A DNA stretch of 64,000 bases from Neoscytalidium dimidiatum (Eukaryota; Ascomycota; Dothideomycetes; Botryosphaeriales; Botryosphaeriaceae), in NCBI GenBank assembly GCA_037367355.1, contig CM074703.1, positions 186,001 through 250,000 of the forward strand, written 5' to 3'. Shown here piece by piece: positions 43,589-56,800 of the stretch. The stretch's first letter is position 1, and every line of letters begins with the position of its first letter. The position numbers and the translations under genes are program-made. The notes beneath the pieces were generated by a model. That model worked only from the letters and a program-made list of their open reading frames with translations. It made no database searches and was not told the DNA's origin.

Positions 43589-46500
43589 ATGAACTTTCCT
43601 GGAGATCCATTGGACTGGAGCATTGACGAAGTTGTCAACGCTCTGTGCACGTCCACATCGTGGTGGCGAGAAGGCCGACCTAATACGTTCCTACCAGACC
43701 CCACTTCACTCGAGCAAATTTTACGAGAGCAAGAGATCAATGGCTTTGCATTGCTCACCTATTTCGACTCGGAGCAGAAGTTGAGAGATGATCTCGGCAT
43801 TAAGACGGTTGGTAGGAGATCAGCTGTGTCTTGGGCCATTGACAAGCTCCGTGAACAGTCTCAAAAGTATGCTGAGCACCTCGTTACCCAAAGATTCATT
43901 TCTAGCGGCGTGTCAGTGGCCCAGAGCCTTTCAGGATCAGCCGTACCAAGCGTTGCAGGATCGCAGGCATCCTATGTTCGTCCTACGGTAGGATGGCTGG
44001 GGAGCTTACCACCACCTTTCGATCACCTCCGAACAGGTCTCGCTACGCCTACCCATGAAAGTAACTTGCCTACTGTTCTTGAGGCGGAAGAGATCACGGA
44101 TGAGCATACGGCAGGACCCGACGAACCTCCGGTAGCTTCTGCGAAGCGTCCGGGAGAGCAAGTCGTGCAGGACGCAAACGGAAGAAAAAGACGTAAGCTT
44201 ACCTTAGTTGAGCCTGTTGCAGAACCTAGACCAGCTCTGGAATCGCGAAAGGTACAGCCCAACGTTATTAGCAGTTCTCGAAGCAAATTTCCCGTAGACA
44301 AAATCTTCTACGGCGATGCTACTTTCGGACAAGTACTGGAAGATGACGACAACTTGGGCGTCCGCCATCATGGCGAAGCTCCAGCTGACGTTGGCCCTTA
44401 CGTGTACCGACAATTTGTCCACTTCGCCCGCAACTCTGAACGCAAAGAGCTTTCTCGAAGCGGCAAGAAGATCATCGCAGTTTATCCTTACCGCGCAAGC
44501 GTGTTGCCTCAGAATCATCCTCGATCCGCAACGGTGATCGAATCGACTGACAGTGGCCCCAAAGCAACCAGACAGAATGCTCTCAGATTACAAGACAGCA
44601 CGCTATTCGACAGCAGTGCTCCTTATGAAGATGAGGACAGCCACGAGCTGTATGCTCTGGTAGAGAAATGGGCAACAGATAAAGATGAGGTCCTCCCTGC
44701 TCTTGGGGAATCAGATAATGAAGATTACAGCTCATCGTACGAAGCAGAGTTGGAGGCTGAAGAGCGAGAGAGAGCGCTACAACAAATGAAACGCGAGCAA
44801 CTGAGTAAGGAAGAAGTTGCGATGATTGTCGATCAGAGAGTTCAAGAGCTTGTGGAGAACTGGAAGAGGAAGAAACTTCCGCAGCGCCAACGGACGGCCA
44901 GAGCTATTTGGAACAAAGGCAAAGGTCGCCGGGACAGGCTGATGCTTCGTACAGCTGCAGCAGAAAGAGCCCAGCGAATCGGCAATCGTTTGTCTAAGCT
45001 TCGCGAAGCCATTCTTGACGAAATATGGCCCAAGAAGGCCGACGTACTGAGGCAATGTGCTACTCTCGAAGAAAGCATCGCCCAGAAGGAAGAAGAACTA
45101 TGGAAAATGTCTGTTTGGAATCTCAAAGCCCAACCAGCTCGCGCGTCCCCCATAAACATCCCAAAACGCACCATGAAGAAGTCTGTCGAGGACAACGACA
45201 AAATTCTTGGAGAAGAGCCTGGGGACTGGGTCAATAGCGAGTCAGAATTTGAATCTGATGGCCTCGGAGATTTCCTTGAGGTCGACGAATATATCAAAGA
45301 GACTCCGCCTAATACTTCTCCAGCAGTGACTGCTCCAGAATCCTTTGGACACTCCGGCGATACGAAAGATGAGCTGAATGTGGTCAACATGGCAAATATT
45401 TCGGATAACGAACCATATAGTAGCGACGACAACGACATGGTCGACCTGCAGACTACTGCAACTGAGTCTGCTGTACCTTTACCGGTTACTCCCAGAATTC
45501 CACGGGCCTCGAAGCCAGAGTCTGCACCAGGATCAACGCACTCGATTATAGATCTGACAGCGCTCTCTGACGGCTCGGCACAGTTGAGTCCGACACCTGT
45601 ACCGAGATCCTCATTGCCAGGATCTTCCGCTGCCACCAACATTCGATCTTCCATTAGCCTCTCGCGGACAAACCCTGAGGACTCCACTATTGCTGAGATC
45701 TCCAAATGGGATTTTCAGCTTCTCGAAGAGCGCGACGATAAGAAGAGGATAGTGTTAAAGATCGTCCGTACCATCATCACACTCAAGGAGTACGCACGCT
45801 TGAGGGAATATGTGACTTCGGTCACTAAGAAGATGCTGAATGATCAGATCATGCAGGCGATGGGTGCTGTCCGCCGCGGCGAAAGACTAAGTGGCATGGC
45901 TCTGAAGGAGTGGGATGCGCTCTCTCAGTTGGTCAGGCTCTATGTCTGTTGGAACAAGGCCCGCCAAAAACACTGGACCAACCCAGTCAACATACTGGCT
46001 CCACTCCTCCCGCGTATCATGGAGAGAATGCAGACTCCAGCTCTGAAGCGTGACTTTGAGGCCTTCATCGCTTTCGTCAGTGCGATCTTCCAGAAATACC
46101 CGTCACGCAAGTCAGGCTCTGTTTCAGTCGGTAAGTAAACCCGCTTCGCTCACTGCTCTTTAATAACTCACTGGCCTTAGAACCTACCTCAGACGATGAT
46201 GACGAGCCTGAACCAACCGATACCCCCCATAAGAAACGGAAGAATAAAGTCACACAGAGTACCACGGCTATCAACCTCCGCAAAAACGCCCAAAAGCGCG
46301 CGGAAGCTCAGGTCGAGAAAGAAAGGGAATTCCAGGAACGGGTCAGCTCCTCACAATCAAAAGCCGATCGTCTTCTTGTGAATCCCGGAGAGTACGGCAA
46401 AGCTGGAGCCATTTACATACACCAATCTATCGGTGACAGGATCAAAAATCACCAAATCGAAGGCGTCAAGTTCATGTGGCGGGAGATTGTTGAAGCCGGT

Positions 46501-49371
46501 CATACGGATCCTCAGGGCTGTCTCCTGGCTCACACGATGGGACTTGGTAAAACAATGCAGGCTATCACCCTGCTTGTCACCATTGCAGAAGCCGCGAAAT
46601 CACCGGATGAACACATTCGGTCATGTATCCCTAAGAAATTACGTCGTCTGCAAGCTCTGATACTTTGCCCTGCTTCTCTCGTCGATAACTGGATGGATGA
46701 GCTTTACCAGTGGATTCCCAAGTCTATGGAGAGTAAGATGGGGAAGGTTCGCCAGATCAATGCCGAGGATGGCCTCCAGAAGAGGTTGACAAAAATTAAA
46801 TACTGGGACCAGAAAGGCGGGATCCTGGTCCTTTCTTACGAGATGTTCCGTAGTCTGTTCAACGAGAAACAGGCTTCGAAACTCTCAGAGGAAGAGCGTG
46901 AGAACTTTCAGAAACGCCTGTTCCAAGGGCCTTCGATTATCATCGCTGATGAGGCGCACAAGATGAAGAATTCAAACAGTTCCCTTCGCAGTCTCGTAGA
47001 GCAGTTCAGCTCAAAAAGCAGGGTGGCCCTTACTGGCTCTCCCTTGGCCAACAATCTCATTGAGTATTGGTCGATGATCGACTGGATCTCTCCCGGTTAC
47101 CTTGGCAGTCACAAGGAATTCAGAGCCTATTTGGTAGAGCCTATCGAAGAGGGTCTCTACAAAGATAGCACAAATTATGAGCATCGAAAGGCGTTGAAGA
47201 AGCTACGTGTCCTCAAAAATGAGATTGGACCCAAGATCAATCGCGCAGACATCACAGTGCTCAAGGACGACCTTAAACCAAAGGTGGAGTTCCTCATCAC
47301 TGTGCCGCTATCGCCCCTCCAAGATGGCCTCTACAAGCTGTGCAGCCAGTATTTTCTAGGAAAGAACAAAGTCACTACAACCAGGCTGTGGCAGTGGATG
47401 CACCTCCTGAGTACCCTTTGCAATCACCCTGCTGCTTTCTTCAAAGTCCTCAAAGATGTTCGGGGACAGCGCAACAACGTGGACCATGACACCCTGGACG
47501 AGAGCGAGGGTAATGAGCTGCAAGATAACTCAGCTGATGAGCTTATTCAGGTTCCGGATGAAAGTCAAGACCTGCCTTCTTCTCTTATCGAACAAGCCAT
47601 GTCACTCTGGAACGGGACTGCTGACCAAGAATCCCCGCGTCACTCTTTCAAGACGAGCATCCTCATGCGAATCCTTGAAGCATCAAAGACTGCTGGTGAT
47701 CGTGTACTTCTATTCTCCCACCATCTCAAAACACTTGACTACTTGGAGGACCTGCTGGCCCGGCAAAATCATAGATTCGTGCGCCTGGACGGAAAGACAA
47801 GAATGTCCAATCGCCCAGAACTTCTTGAGAAATTTAACAGAGGTGATTACGATATTTTCCTCATATCCACGAGGGCCGGAGGAACAGGATTCAACCTTCC
47901 AGGAGCTAATCGCGTCATCATCTTTGACTTTGGCTTTAACCCGCAGAATGAAGAGCAAGCAATCGGCCGAGCGTACCGACTGGGTCAGGAGAAAGAAGTC
48001 TTCGTTTACCGAATGCTTATTGGTGGCACTTTCGAACCAAAGGTGTGGAACAAGGCGCTTTTCAAGACTCAGCTCGCATCGCGGGTCATTGATACGAAGA
48101 ACCCGGAGAGGCACGCCGAAAAAATGAAAGATTACTTCTTTGAACCACAACCAGTTCAACAGGAAGATTTATCCGAGCACCAAGGTAAGGACAGAAAGGT
48201 TCTCGACAAAATTCTGGCAAGCAGAGAGCGGGGCGATGATTCTGGTATTCGTGCCATCATTACGACAGAAACGCTGATGACGGAGGACTTGGATGCGGTT
48301 TTGGACGAAGAAGAGAACGAAGAAGTCAAGAAGATGATCGAGGCGGAAAGACTCCGAAAGGGGGATCCGAAGGCGTGGGAGCAGTATCTGAAGGATAATC
48401 CAATGATCGACGATACCAAGAACAACCTTGGGCATCCTTTGCAGAAGGCTCTCTTTCAGGATGCTGCGGCGCGTAATGGACCGGCTACGATCCCTCCTAT
48501 TCAGTCTCCTCAGTACGAGACAAAGCAGTACGTTGAATTTGGCGGCCCTGTTTCTAGCACTGCCCCGGCTAAACTCGGCAGGCCTGCTCACGACGCCGCT
48601 TATCGTTCTGATGGACTCTCTTCCTCGGAAGCTGGTATCAACAACGCGGGGCCCTCCCCGGCAAGTATGAGACGCCATGTGCCGTTGCAGCCCGCTGCTA
48701 GGAAGGCGTTTGATACCTCTACTAGGAAGGCTCCTGAGCCGGGCCCAAGGAGAGTAGCAGAAGATCCCGTAAAGGAGGCAGGTGAACCTCTCCTGGAAAC
48801 GGCCAAGGAATCCTCTGCGCCAAGGGAAAGACTGGAGCTAGATGTGCAAGATGCCCTTGGTAGCCTGGAGCTCGGTAACAACCTACATTCAGACCCAGGC
48901 GTCAACAACACTGGCCCAGCTCTTCCGGGCGCAAGACCTCTGGAAATTTCATTGATATCATCATCACCTGCAGCAAGACGTGCACTACCAAGTGAGGCTG
49001 ATCAAGCAACCGCCTCGGATCAGTCTGATCGTCCAGCCTACGGCTTACATCCTCTGCGAGACAGCCGTGCCACGCAGCGAGGCCAATTTATGTCCTCGAC
49101 GAAGGCATACAACAACTCTACAAGTACCCTCCCTACCAGGTCTCTGACAGCTCCTCTGAACAGAGAGGTACAAAATCCTATTCAAACGGATAGTCTTATC
49201 GACAAAGCAAAGACCGGACTGGCTAACAGAGCACTCTCAGCAGGTGACGCCACAACCGCGAAGGGGAGGAAGCCAAGCGAACAGAAGGTTTCTTACTCCC
49301 ATTGCCAGGCGCAGAAACGACCGTCTTGGCTCCCAGCGGCCTACGCCGCCTTCGAAAGACAGGAGACGTGA
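43589..49371 (+). CDS. ATRX/Rad54-like Snf2 ATPase with SAM-like N-terminus
   Basis: Exons 43589-46130 and 46181-49371 (intron 50 bp, phase 1) give 1910 residues. Residues 5 to about 80 (DPLDWSIDEVVNALCTSTSW, EINGFALLTYFDSEQKLRDD, LGIKTVGRRSAVSWAIDKLR) resemble a SAM-type helical domain. A disordered acidic region follows, with a coiled segment near 390-500. The C-terminal half is a Snf2 motor: QSIGDRIKNHQIEGVKFMWR, Walker A HTMGLGKT near 965, DEAH box IIADEAHKMKN near 1103, LTGSPLANNLIEYWSMIDWI, then the second lobe RVLLFSHHLKTLDYLEDLLA, STRAGGTGFNLPGANRVIIF and IGRAYRLGQEKEVFVYRML. Insertions and the LAHTMGLGKT variant point to the ATRX/ARIP4 branch rather than Snf21 or Rad54 proper. Family members act in heterochromatin and genome stability; the fungal role is inferred. 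No ADD or PHD domain is present. The last 400 residues are disordered. Confidence 0.88.
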
Positions 49372-51160
49372 AGCGGTGATCGACCTTTCCGATTACAGCG
49401 ATTGAGATTGGCATGTGGACAAAGGAGAATATTCGTCATACAGCATACCATCACAACATACTCACTTTATATTGATACGGCGGACAAGAGGCGTTGCATA
49501 ATTACGGTCTTCTTTTAACTACATTTTACGGAAGTTTCTGGAGGTGGGTGGGGAAGGATGACCAGAACTCATGGCTGCATTTCAAGCCGGACTGGTGTGG
49601 AGAGCGGCCTTTTTCGATACCCATATAGCTATGATCATGGCTCAATGTCTTTCTTTTCTTTCCGGTGCTGGAACAGGCAGAGGCTAGAAGCACGTATGAA
49701 ATGATGTACACCAAACATGCGTGCAACCGTTGATCAAAGCTCGGGTCGATATCGCTATTAGAAACACAATAGGCGCGGCCGCACCAATCGGATTCGTCGG
49801 CCGGCAGCTCGCGGTTCGGTTACGAAGACAGCGGCTCGTATACGGGCAGCACGCTCAGAAGCCTCGTGATGGGCGCTTGACAACTCAGAGGAACGGGATA
49901 CTCAGTTTGATTAAATGGACGATCAAACGCATGCGGGGTCTCTTGTGCAAGTTAGCTGGAGCACTTCCTCCACATAGGGATCATAGTGGGCGACAAAAGG
50001 GTCTCCCCATCAGTCAGCAGAAAATGGTATTGCAAACAGCAATCACATCTCACGGGCACTTAAGCAGTCGTCCGGATGCATATATTCGATAATACTAGCC
50101 GCAACTGCGCCTGAAGACAGCTTCCCGATGACTGCTGTAGTCCCCGTTGACCTGAGGGCTTTTGCAAGACTAAGCAGACCGCCTGCAACCAGGACCATGC
50201 AAAGCTGAGTAGAGTCACGTCGTTCAAGCGGGCTGACTGTGCATGACGGTCGATGGGCTTGCATCAGCGCAATGCGTAATGTGCGGGAGTTTATTGGCAG
50301 ACAAGCCCGAGGCGCATCTAGATCTGGCTCGCAATTAGGCCCTGCTGTGCCTGGCGTGCGCCGAGCTCTCCAGCCCAGGAAATCGGCTACCGGACGACCG
50401 CCGTAGCCGAAAGAGGCCGCGCCCTGCTTTTACCCCGGATTCTCAGCGTGTCCTGGACGGGCGGTCGAGACTGGTGGCTGGCTCGCTGAGGAGTGCTGCT
50501 TTCGCACTTGGGTGTTACGCGGCGCTTGCTGTGCGACGCGAAGGGCTGCAGAGTGCAAGTCTACACCGGTCGAGCAGGCCCCCTCGACGCCCTGTGGCGT
50601 GCAGCCCTGAGCGCACAAATTCCGAGGGGGGTGTTCCGGCAGCGTGGGACAGCGGCATTTTCGGCACTGAGCGCTTACAGATGTCTTCAACATAGGCACC
50701 TCGCGTGGTCATGCCGATGTCGCCGTTGTCGCCGCTTTTGTGCAAGAATCTGTGCACTGCGAGGCACTCACTCCTCGGGAGGGCAAGATTTCCCAGGGCT
50801 CCAAGGGCCGAACTAAGCTGACGGATGCGCCAGCAGACGCAGAATCTCAGACGATGCGGGTGCCGAGCGCGAGGATCAGCGAGCTGTCTCCGAGGCGTCC
50901 TGTCTGGCCCTTGGGACTGACGGTAGCTCGGCCAATTAACGCCCACTAGAAGGCTTTGCTGACAACTTCGGCTCCGCATCGCTCGCTCGCATCCCAGCGC
51001 CTCGTCCCTCAAAAGTCGCCCGCTGCCCATTTCCGCCGCCCCCTCCGTTTCAATCCTCAACACCGCTCCTACCTCCTGCTCTCGCTCTCTACTCTCTTCC
51101 CGGAACCCCAATCTTCCTGCCGTCGATCGCACGCCTCTCCCGAACGCCCTCTCATCCGCA
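49372..51160. promoter_or_regulatory. 1.8-kb intergenic region upstream of HEM1
   Basis: Contains the 3' UTR of the ATRX-like gene and the HEM1 promoter. A CCAAT box (GGCCAATTAA) occurs at 50932-50936, about 225 bp before the HEM1 ATG; CCAAT-binding complex control of heme synthesis is known in aspergilli, so this is a plausible site. A pyrimidine-rich stretch (51000-51120) forms the likely transcription start and leader. Minus-strand open frames here show no domain. Confidence 0.4.
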
Positions 51161-53112
51161 ATGGAGGCGCTTCTTCACCAGTCGAGGGCCATGTGTCCGT
51201 TCCTGCATAAGACCTCGCCTGCGACCCTCAGGTCCCTCTCCACCTCGACTGCTGCCCACAGCGCTTCTGCCGGTGGCGGCAGCATGTCGAACCTGCAGCT
51301 CATTGCTCGCCGCTGCCCGGTTATGGGCAAGGCGCTTGCTGTCCAGAGCGCCCGTACCGGCAACACTCTTCTTGCCGGCGCTTTTGGTGGCACCCGCGCC
51401 TACCATGCGAAGGTCGGCCACAGGGCTAGACTCCACACTTCGTCGTCCAAGGAAGCTCAGGCTGTCGATGTCGGCGCTGTGCGCCGCGAGCGTGGTATGT
51501 CTCAATGGAATCGCCGGAGCCGATGCGACCGCGATCGACGTTCTATGACGCTAATTTACTGATGCGTGCTTCAGTGCCGTTCCCGCAGAACGCCCACCCG
51601 GCCAAGAACGTCGCGAACCCCGTCGTCGCCCAGCAGCTCGCAGGCAAGCCGCCGAAGCCGCAGCCCGTCAAGTTCGACTACGAGCGCTTCTATCAAAATG
51701 AGCTCGAGAAGAAGCACAAGGACAAGTCGTATCGCTACTTCAACAACATCAACCGTCTTGCGAAGGACTTCCCGCGTGCCCACATGGCGACCGAGCATGA
51801 CCAGGTCACGGTTTGGTGCTCGAACGATTATCTCGGAATGGGCCGCAACCCGCACGTCCTGAAGCGGATGCACGAAACGCTGGATAAATACGGTGCTGGC
51901 GCCGGTGGCACCCGCAACATCTCTGGTCACAACAAGCATGCTGTTGAGTTGGAAGCCACGATTGCGAAGCTGCACGCGAAGGAGGCTGCCTTGGTATTCT
52001 CGTCCTGCTACGTTGCAAACGACGCCACGCTAGCTACCCTCGGCAGCAAATTGCCTGACTGCGTCATTCTCTCGGACAGCCTGAACCATGCCTCCATGAT
52101 TCAGGGCATCCGTCACTCCGGTGCGAAGAAGATGGTTTTCAAGCACAACGATATGGCTGAACTGGAGGCGAAGCTCGCTTCACTCCCGCCGGAGGTGCCC
52201 AAGATCATTGCTTTCGAGAGCGTGTACAGCATGTGTGGATCAATTGGACCGATCGAAGAGATTTGTGACCTCGCAGATAAGTACGGCGCCATTACCTTTT
52301 TGGATGAGGTCCACGCTGTCGGCATGTACGGCCCACACGGCGCCGGTGTGGCTGAGCATCTGGACTACGAAGCTCACCTCCAGGGAAAGCCCAAGGGAAC
52401 CATCATGGATCGCGTGGACATCATTACCGGTACCCTTGGCAAGGCCTACGGTTGTGTTGGTGGTTATATCGCGGGGTCTTCCAAGCTCGTCGACACCATC
52501 CGGTCTCTGGCTCCTGGCTTCATTTTCACCACTTCGCTTCCTCCTGCGACCATGGCCGGTGCTCAGACTGCCATCGAGTACCAGATGAACTACCAAGGAG
52601 ACCGCCGTCTCCAGCAGCTGCACACCCGTGCCACCAAGGACGCTCTCTCTGCGAAGGATATTCCAGTCATTCCCAACCCCAGCCACATCGTCCCCGTCCT
52701 TGTGGGCAACGCCGAGGTAGCCAAGAAGGCCAGTGACATGCTTCTTGAGGATTGGGATATCTATGTGCAGGCGATCAACTACCCGACTGTCCCCGTCGGT
52801 CAAGAGCGCTTGCGCGTCACCCCTACTCCAGGCCATACGCGCGAGTACCGCGAGCACCTGGTGAAGGCCTTTGACAGCGTTTGGACTCAGCTCGGGATCA
52901 AGCGCACCAGCGAGTGGGCTGCCGAGGGCGGCTTCATTGGCGTTGGCGAGCCTAACAAGGCTCCCGAAGCTCCTCTTTGGACCGACGCCCAGCTCGGCAT
53001 TGACGGCGTCGTCAACGAGATGAAGGCCGGCCAGGGCGCCAACGGCATCTTGGAGTCTATTCTTGAGCGCGAGAGGAAGGAGACGGCCGGAGCCGTTGCG
53101 GCTGCGGCTTAA
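51161..53112 (+). CDS. HEM1: 5-Aminolevulinate synthase, mitochondrial
   Basis: It condenses glycine with succinyl-CoA using pyridoxal phosphate (EC 2.3.1.37), the first and regulated step of heme synthesis in the mitochondrial matrix. Exons 51161-51494 and 51575-53112 (intron 80 bp, phase 1, branch TACTGAT) give 623 residues. The N-terminal ~110 residues are Arg/Ser/Ala-rich, a mitochondrial presequence. Two Cys-Pro motifs, AMCPFL (C12) and RRCPVM (C52), match heme-regulatory motifs that in vertebrate ALAS1 block import when heme binds. The catalytic core is classic alpha-oxoamine synthase: [80 protein letters not shown] and the PLP lysine in TGTLGKAYG at about residue 401. [20 protein letters not shown] ends the core, followed by a fungal-type C-terminal extension ending in Ala repeats. 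Confidence 0.95.
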
Positions 53113-53869
53113 GCTGCCAGCGAGGCAACGTTTGATAATTTGCGCAGGCCCGGCCGCTCCTTTGAATTGGGGTCTTGGATAGCATTCTGAGAGATTTTTG
53201 AAATTTACGTTAGCGTAGCGAGTTGAGCGTCGCTCCTCAATACAGCTTCTTCAACCCTATATATGGCAGTACTGTGAAAGTGAAGCGCGTGACAATGCGA
53301 GTGAACGTGGCTGTTTGCCCCGCAAAAATATATTTGGGTTTGGCATTCTTCTCACTCATTGCAGCGACGTTAGTCCCAAAACGCGCGTTGTTGCAGTGAA
53401 TTCATATAGAGAAGCGTGCGTGGTCAATTGGCGCGTAAGATGAGCTGCACCGAGCGGTGTCAAGGAAAATATGTGGCGGCGTGAACACGGCTGGTGGAAG
53501 GTGACGACAGTTGAAGTAGCACCCCGGTCTGGTCCGCCGGCTCGCGTGTCTTGGCCAAGAAACATCGCGCGAGCTTTCACCAGCAGCGCGACGTCTTCAG
53601 CATCGCCCACAACCCAACCCCGCCGACCCTCGCGGCTGCAACCCTCCTTTCTTTCTTCATAGCACCTTTCCTCACTCTAATTATACTTCGCCCGAGGGTC
53701 CCGCCATCGCTGCACATCCGCGCTCCGTCGCAGTCGACGATACCGCAGCTCTCCAGTTTGTTCGCGACCTCAACCTCACTCTCGCACCAACACCACCTTG
53801 AATGCGCACCGCACCAGTACCCGCCATCAGCCCGCCGCAAGGCTAGCTTCCTCCCACTAACCCGCGACA
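53113..53869. other. Intergenic: HEM1 3' region and THO2 promoter
   Basis: A 757-bp spacer between two genes on the same strand. Short AT-rich stretches (TTTATATATGG-like near 53260, AAAATATATTTGG near 53325) lie in the first 250 bp, likely 3' UTR. The last part is C-rich with CAAC/CCACC runs typical of fungal leaders. No gene seen. Confidence 0.45.
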
Positions 53870-56800
53870 ATGCCGCCGCCTATCAAGCGCAAGCGGTCCG
53901 AACGCGGCCCCTACAACTCGCAGGACGCCGGCGACGGTGCCGGACGGCCGTCGCCTCACCGGCCGCAGAACCTCAACCTCGCCCAGCAGAACCAGTACGC
54001 CGGCAATGGCGGCCGCGGTGGCCGGGGCGGTCGGCGGGAGAGTCGCGGAGGCGCGCGCGGCCGCGGTGAGCGAGAAACTGGCAGCCCGGTTACCGGTGGC
54101 TCTAACGCGCAGTCTCCAGTCTCGAGGGCCAGCCCGTCGTCGCTCTCCAGGCCGGACACCAACAACCCGCCCTCGCCCACCCAGGCCATGGCGCGCCCTC
54201 CCTCGGCGCAGGCTTCCGCTCGCCCTGCCACCCCGCAGGATCGCCCTGCGCTCCCGCCGCAGCAGCCCGCCGTACAGCAGCAACCTCCACCTCCAGCGTC
54301 GAAGCCGCCGATCAAGTTTGTGTACCAGTACGTGACGGACGAGCAGAAGGCGGCGTGGAGGACGTCGGGCAGGAAGGCAGTCCTGGATGCGGCTTTGCAG
54401 GCTCAAGAGAAGGGCGACTACTTGACGCTGAGCATAATCTTCCAAGAGGTGATTAGAGCTGGCTTGGACGACAGGATAGACCCGACCGATGCAGGACGTT
54501 TCGTCAAGGAAGTGCTAGCCGAGGCAGGAGACGCCGCTGCGGAGAACGCATCCATGTTCCTCGACACCGTTGCCGTCTCCACCAGCCTGGATCCCGTCAC
54601 CCGCGGACTTTGGGACCTTCTCGTGGCCACGGGGATCCCGCCTATGCAGATGAAGGAGGAGCTGGACATCGCGCAGCTGCAAGAGCTAGGCATGGTCCGG
54701 AAGACTTTCGAGAGGATGGGTACCCGTATCGCCACGAACCAGCTCTATCGCCAGTCCAACTACAACCTGCTCCGCGAAGAATCCGAAGGATACGCCAAGC
54801 TGATGACAGAGTACTTCACAACTTCCAACAACGAGGAGCCAACGTGGTCCGCCGCAGCCGCAGCTTTCCAACGTGTGAAAGCCTTGATCGGTGCCTTCGA
54901 TCTGGATGTTGGGCGTGCTCTGGATGTGACGTTGGACGTGTTCGCCAATCTCATGATAAGGCATTACCGTTTCTTCGTCAAGTTCATGCGTGCAAGCTCG
55001 TGGTGGCCCGAGGAGAAATCGTACGAGAATCTGGAGTGGGAGACCCTTGGTGTCGAGTCTTTGCCAAGATGGGCACAACCTGGAGCTTCCGGCTACCAAC
55101 ACACGGAGAAGGACGTCGCAGATTTGCTGGCTTTATGCGAAGAAAGAGATAGGAAGTTCTGGGAGCGTGTACGAGCTGTAGGGCTTGAGGCATTCTTCGA
55201 GTTGGGAGGACGCCGTATAACTGATGGCGAGATCACTCTGGGGTCCGGCGAGTCGATTGCCGAAAAGCTAGAGAAGGCTGAAAGGGAGAAGGGAATGAGA
55301 GACGGATCGAAACCGGAGGACATCACGGAAGCTGAGTTTAACAAGGAGTGGATGGCCGTGACGAAGACTCTCCCTCCTCCTGGAAACCGCGTGGCTGCGC
55401 AACTCCTGGGTTTCAAGCTCCGCTTCTACGCCTCTTCTGCGAGAGATCCCGAAGACAGGTTTCCCGAGAATCTTGTCTTCCTCGCCGCACTCCTCATCAA
55501 AATCGGCTTCATATCACTACGTGACTTATATCCACACCTCTACCCTCTAGACAAAGACATGAACGAAGTGAAGGAGAAGTTAATGAAGGAGAAGGAGGAG
55601 CGAGAGAGGAAGAACAGGCCTGGCGGTGGCCAGCTTAACGCCCTTGCAATGGCAGGTGCTCTATCGGACGACTCAGTACCGGCACCACCGACAGTAGCGT
55701 CGAGGCTCCGTGAAGCTGAGAGCAGCAGAGCATCATCAGCAAAACCAGAAGACAAGGCCGGGACTCCGAAGTCTGACAAGCCTGAAGAGGGTGGCAAGGA
55801 TGACCCGCTCGGGGAGCCAACCGATCAGAAGATTGCTCTTCTCAAAAGCTTGCTCTGCATTGGCGCCATTCCCGAATCGTTATACATTCTCGGCAAGTTC
55901 CCGTGGTTACCGGACGTTCACCCCGATTTGCCTGAGTACATTCATCGTATCTTGCATCACAGTATCAACAAGGTGTATAGTGCTCTACGCCCTTTGCATG
56001 GGCGCGATCAGGTCAGGCTTATCAAGAAGCCGGAGGTGGAGAAAGGTGGAGCGGAAAAGGGCGAACTGAAGTCCACTGATCCTCCCCCACGGAGAACTTT
56101 GCGCTGGGCCTCTGTGGAGAAGCAAGGCTCTCACAACGAGTCTCAGATCGTCGATTACCGTTTCTACTGGGAAGACTGGGCAAACAACGTTCCGGTCTGC
56201 CAGACGGTTGATGATGTTTTCCTCCTTTGCGGCTCTTTCCTCAACTTTTCTGGCGTCAAGATCGGCCAGGACCCTGCTCTGTTGACGAAGCTCGCACGCA
56301 TCGGCAAATGGAGCCTAGCAAATGATGACTGTCAGGACAATTTCTCCCGCTGGATCGACCTCTGCAGGAGGTTACTGGTCCCCGCTCTCAGTCTGACGAA
56401 GGCTAATCCCGGTGTTGTCAATGAGGTCTTCGATCTTCTGAAACTTTTCCCCACGTCTACCCGGTACACAATCTACGCTGAATGGTACACTGGTGCGATA
56501 TCGAGATTACCGGACATCAAAGCTGCGTTCGACCAATCGACCGCCGAAACGAAGGATGTTCTGAAGCGTATCAGCAAGACGAATACGAAGCAAATGGCCC
56601 GCGCCCTGGCGAAGGTGGCATATTCCTCTCCTGGTATCGTCTTCAAGGTCGCCCTCAATCAGATCGAGTCATACGACAACCTCGTTCATGTCATCGTGGA
56701 GTGTGCCCGCTACTTCACCTATCTCGGTTACGACGTCCTAACATGGTCGCTTATGAGCTCGCTCGGTGGAAAGGGACGCAGTCGCCAGCAGGGTGACGGT

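Noticed and set aside
44842..45705. 287-codon minus-strand frame inside the ATRX-like gene
   Set aside because: Exact antisense of a clearly coding exon; Ser/Leu-rich as expected from the complementary strand.
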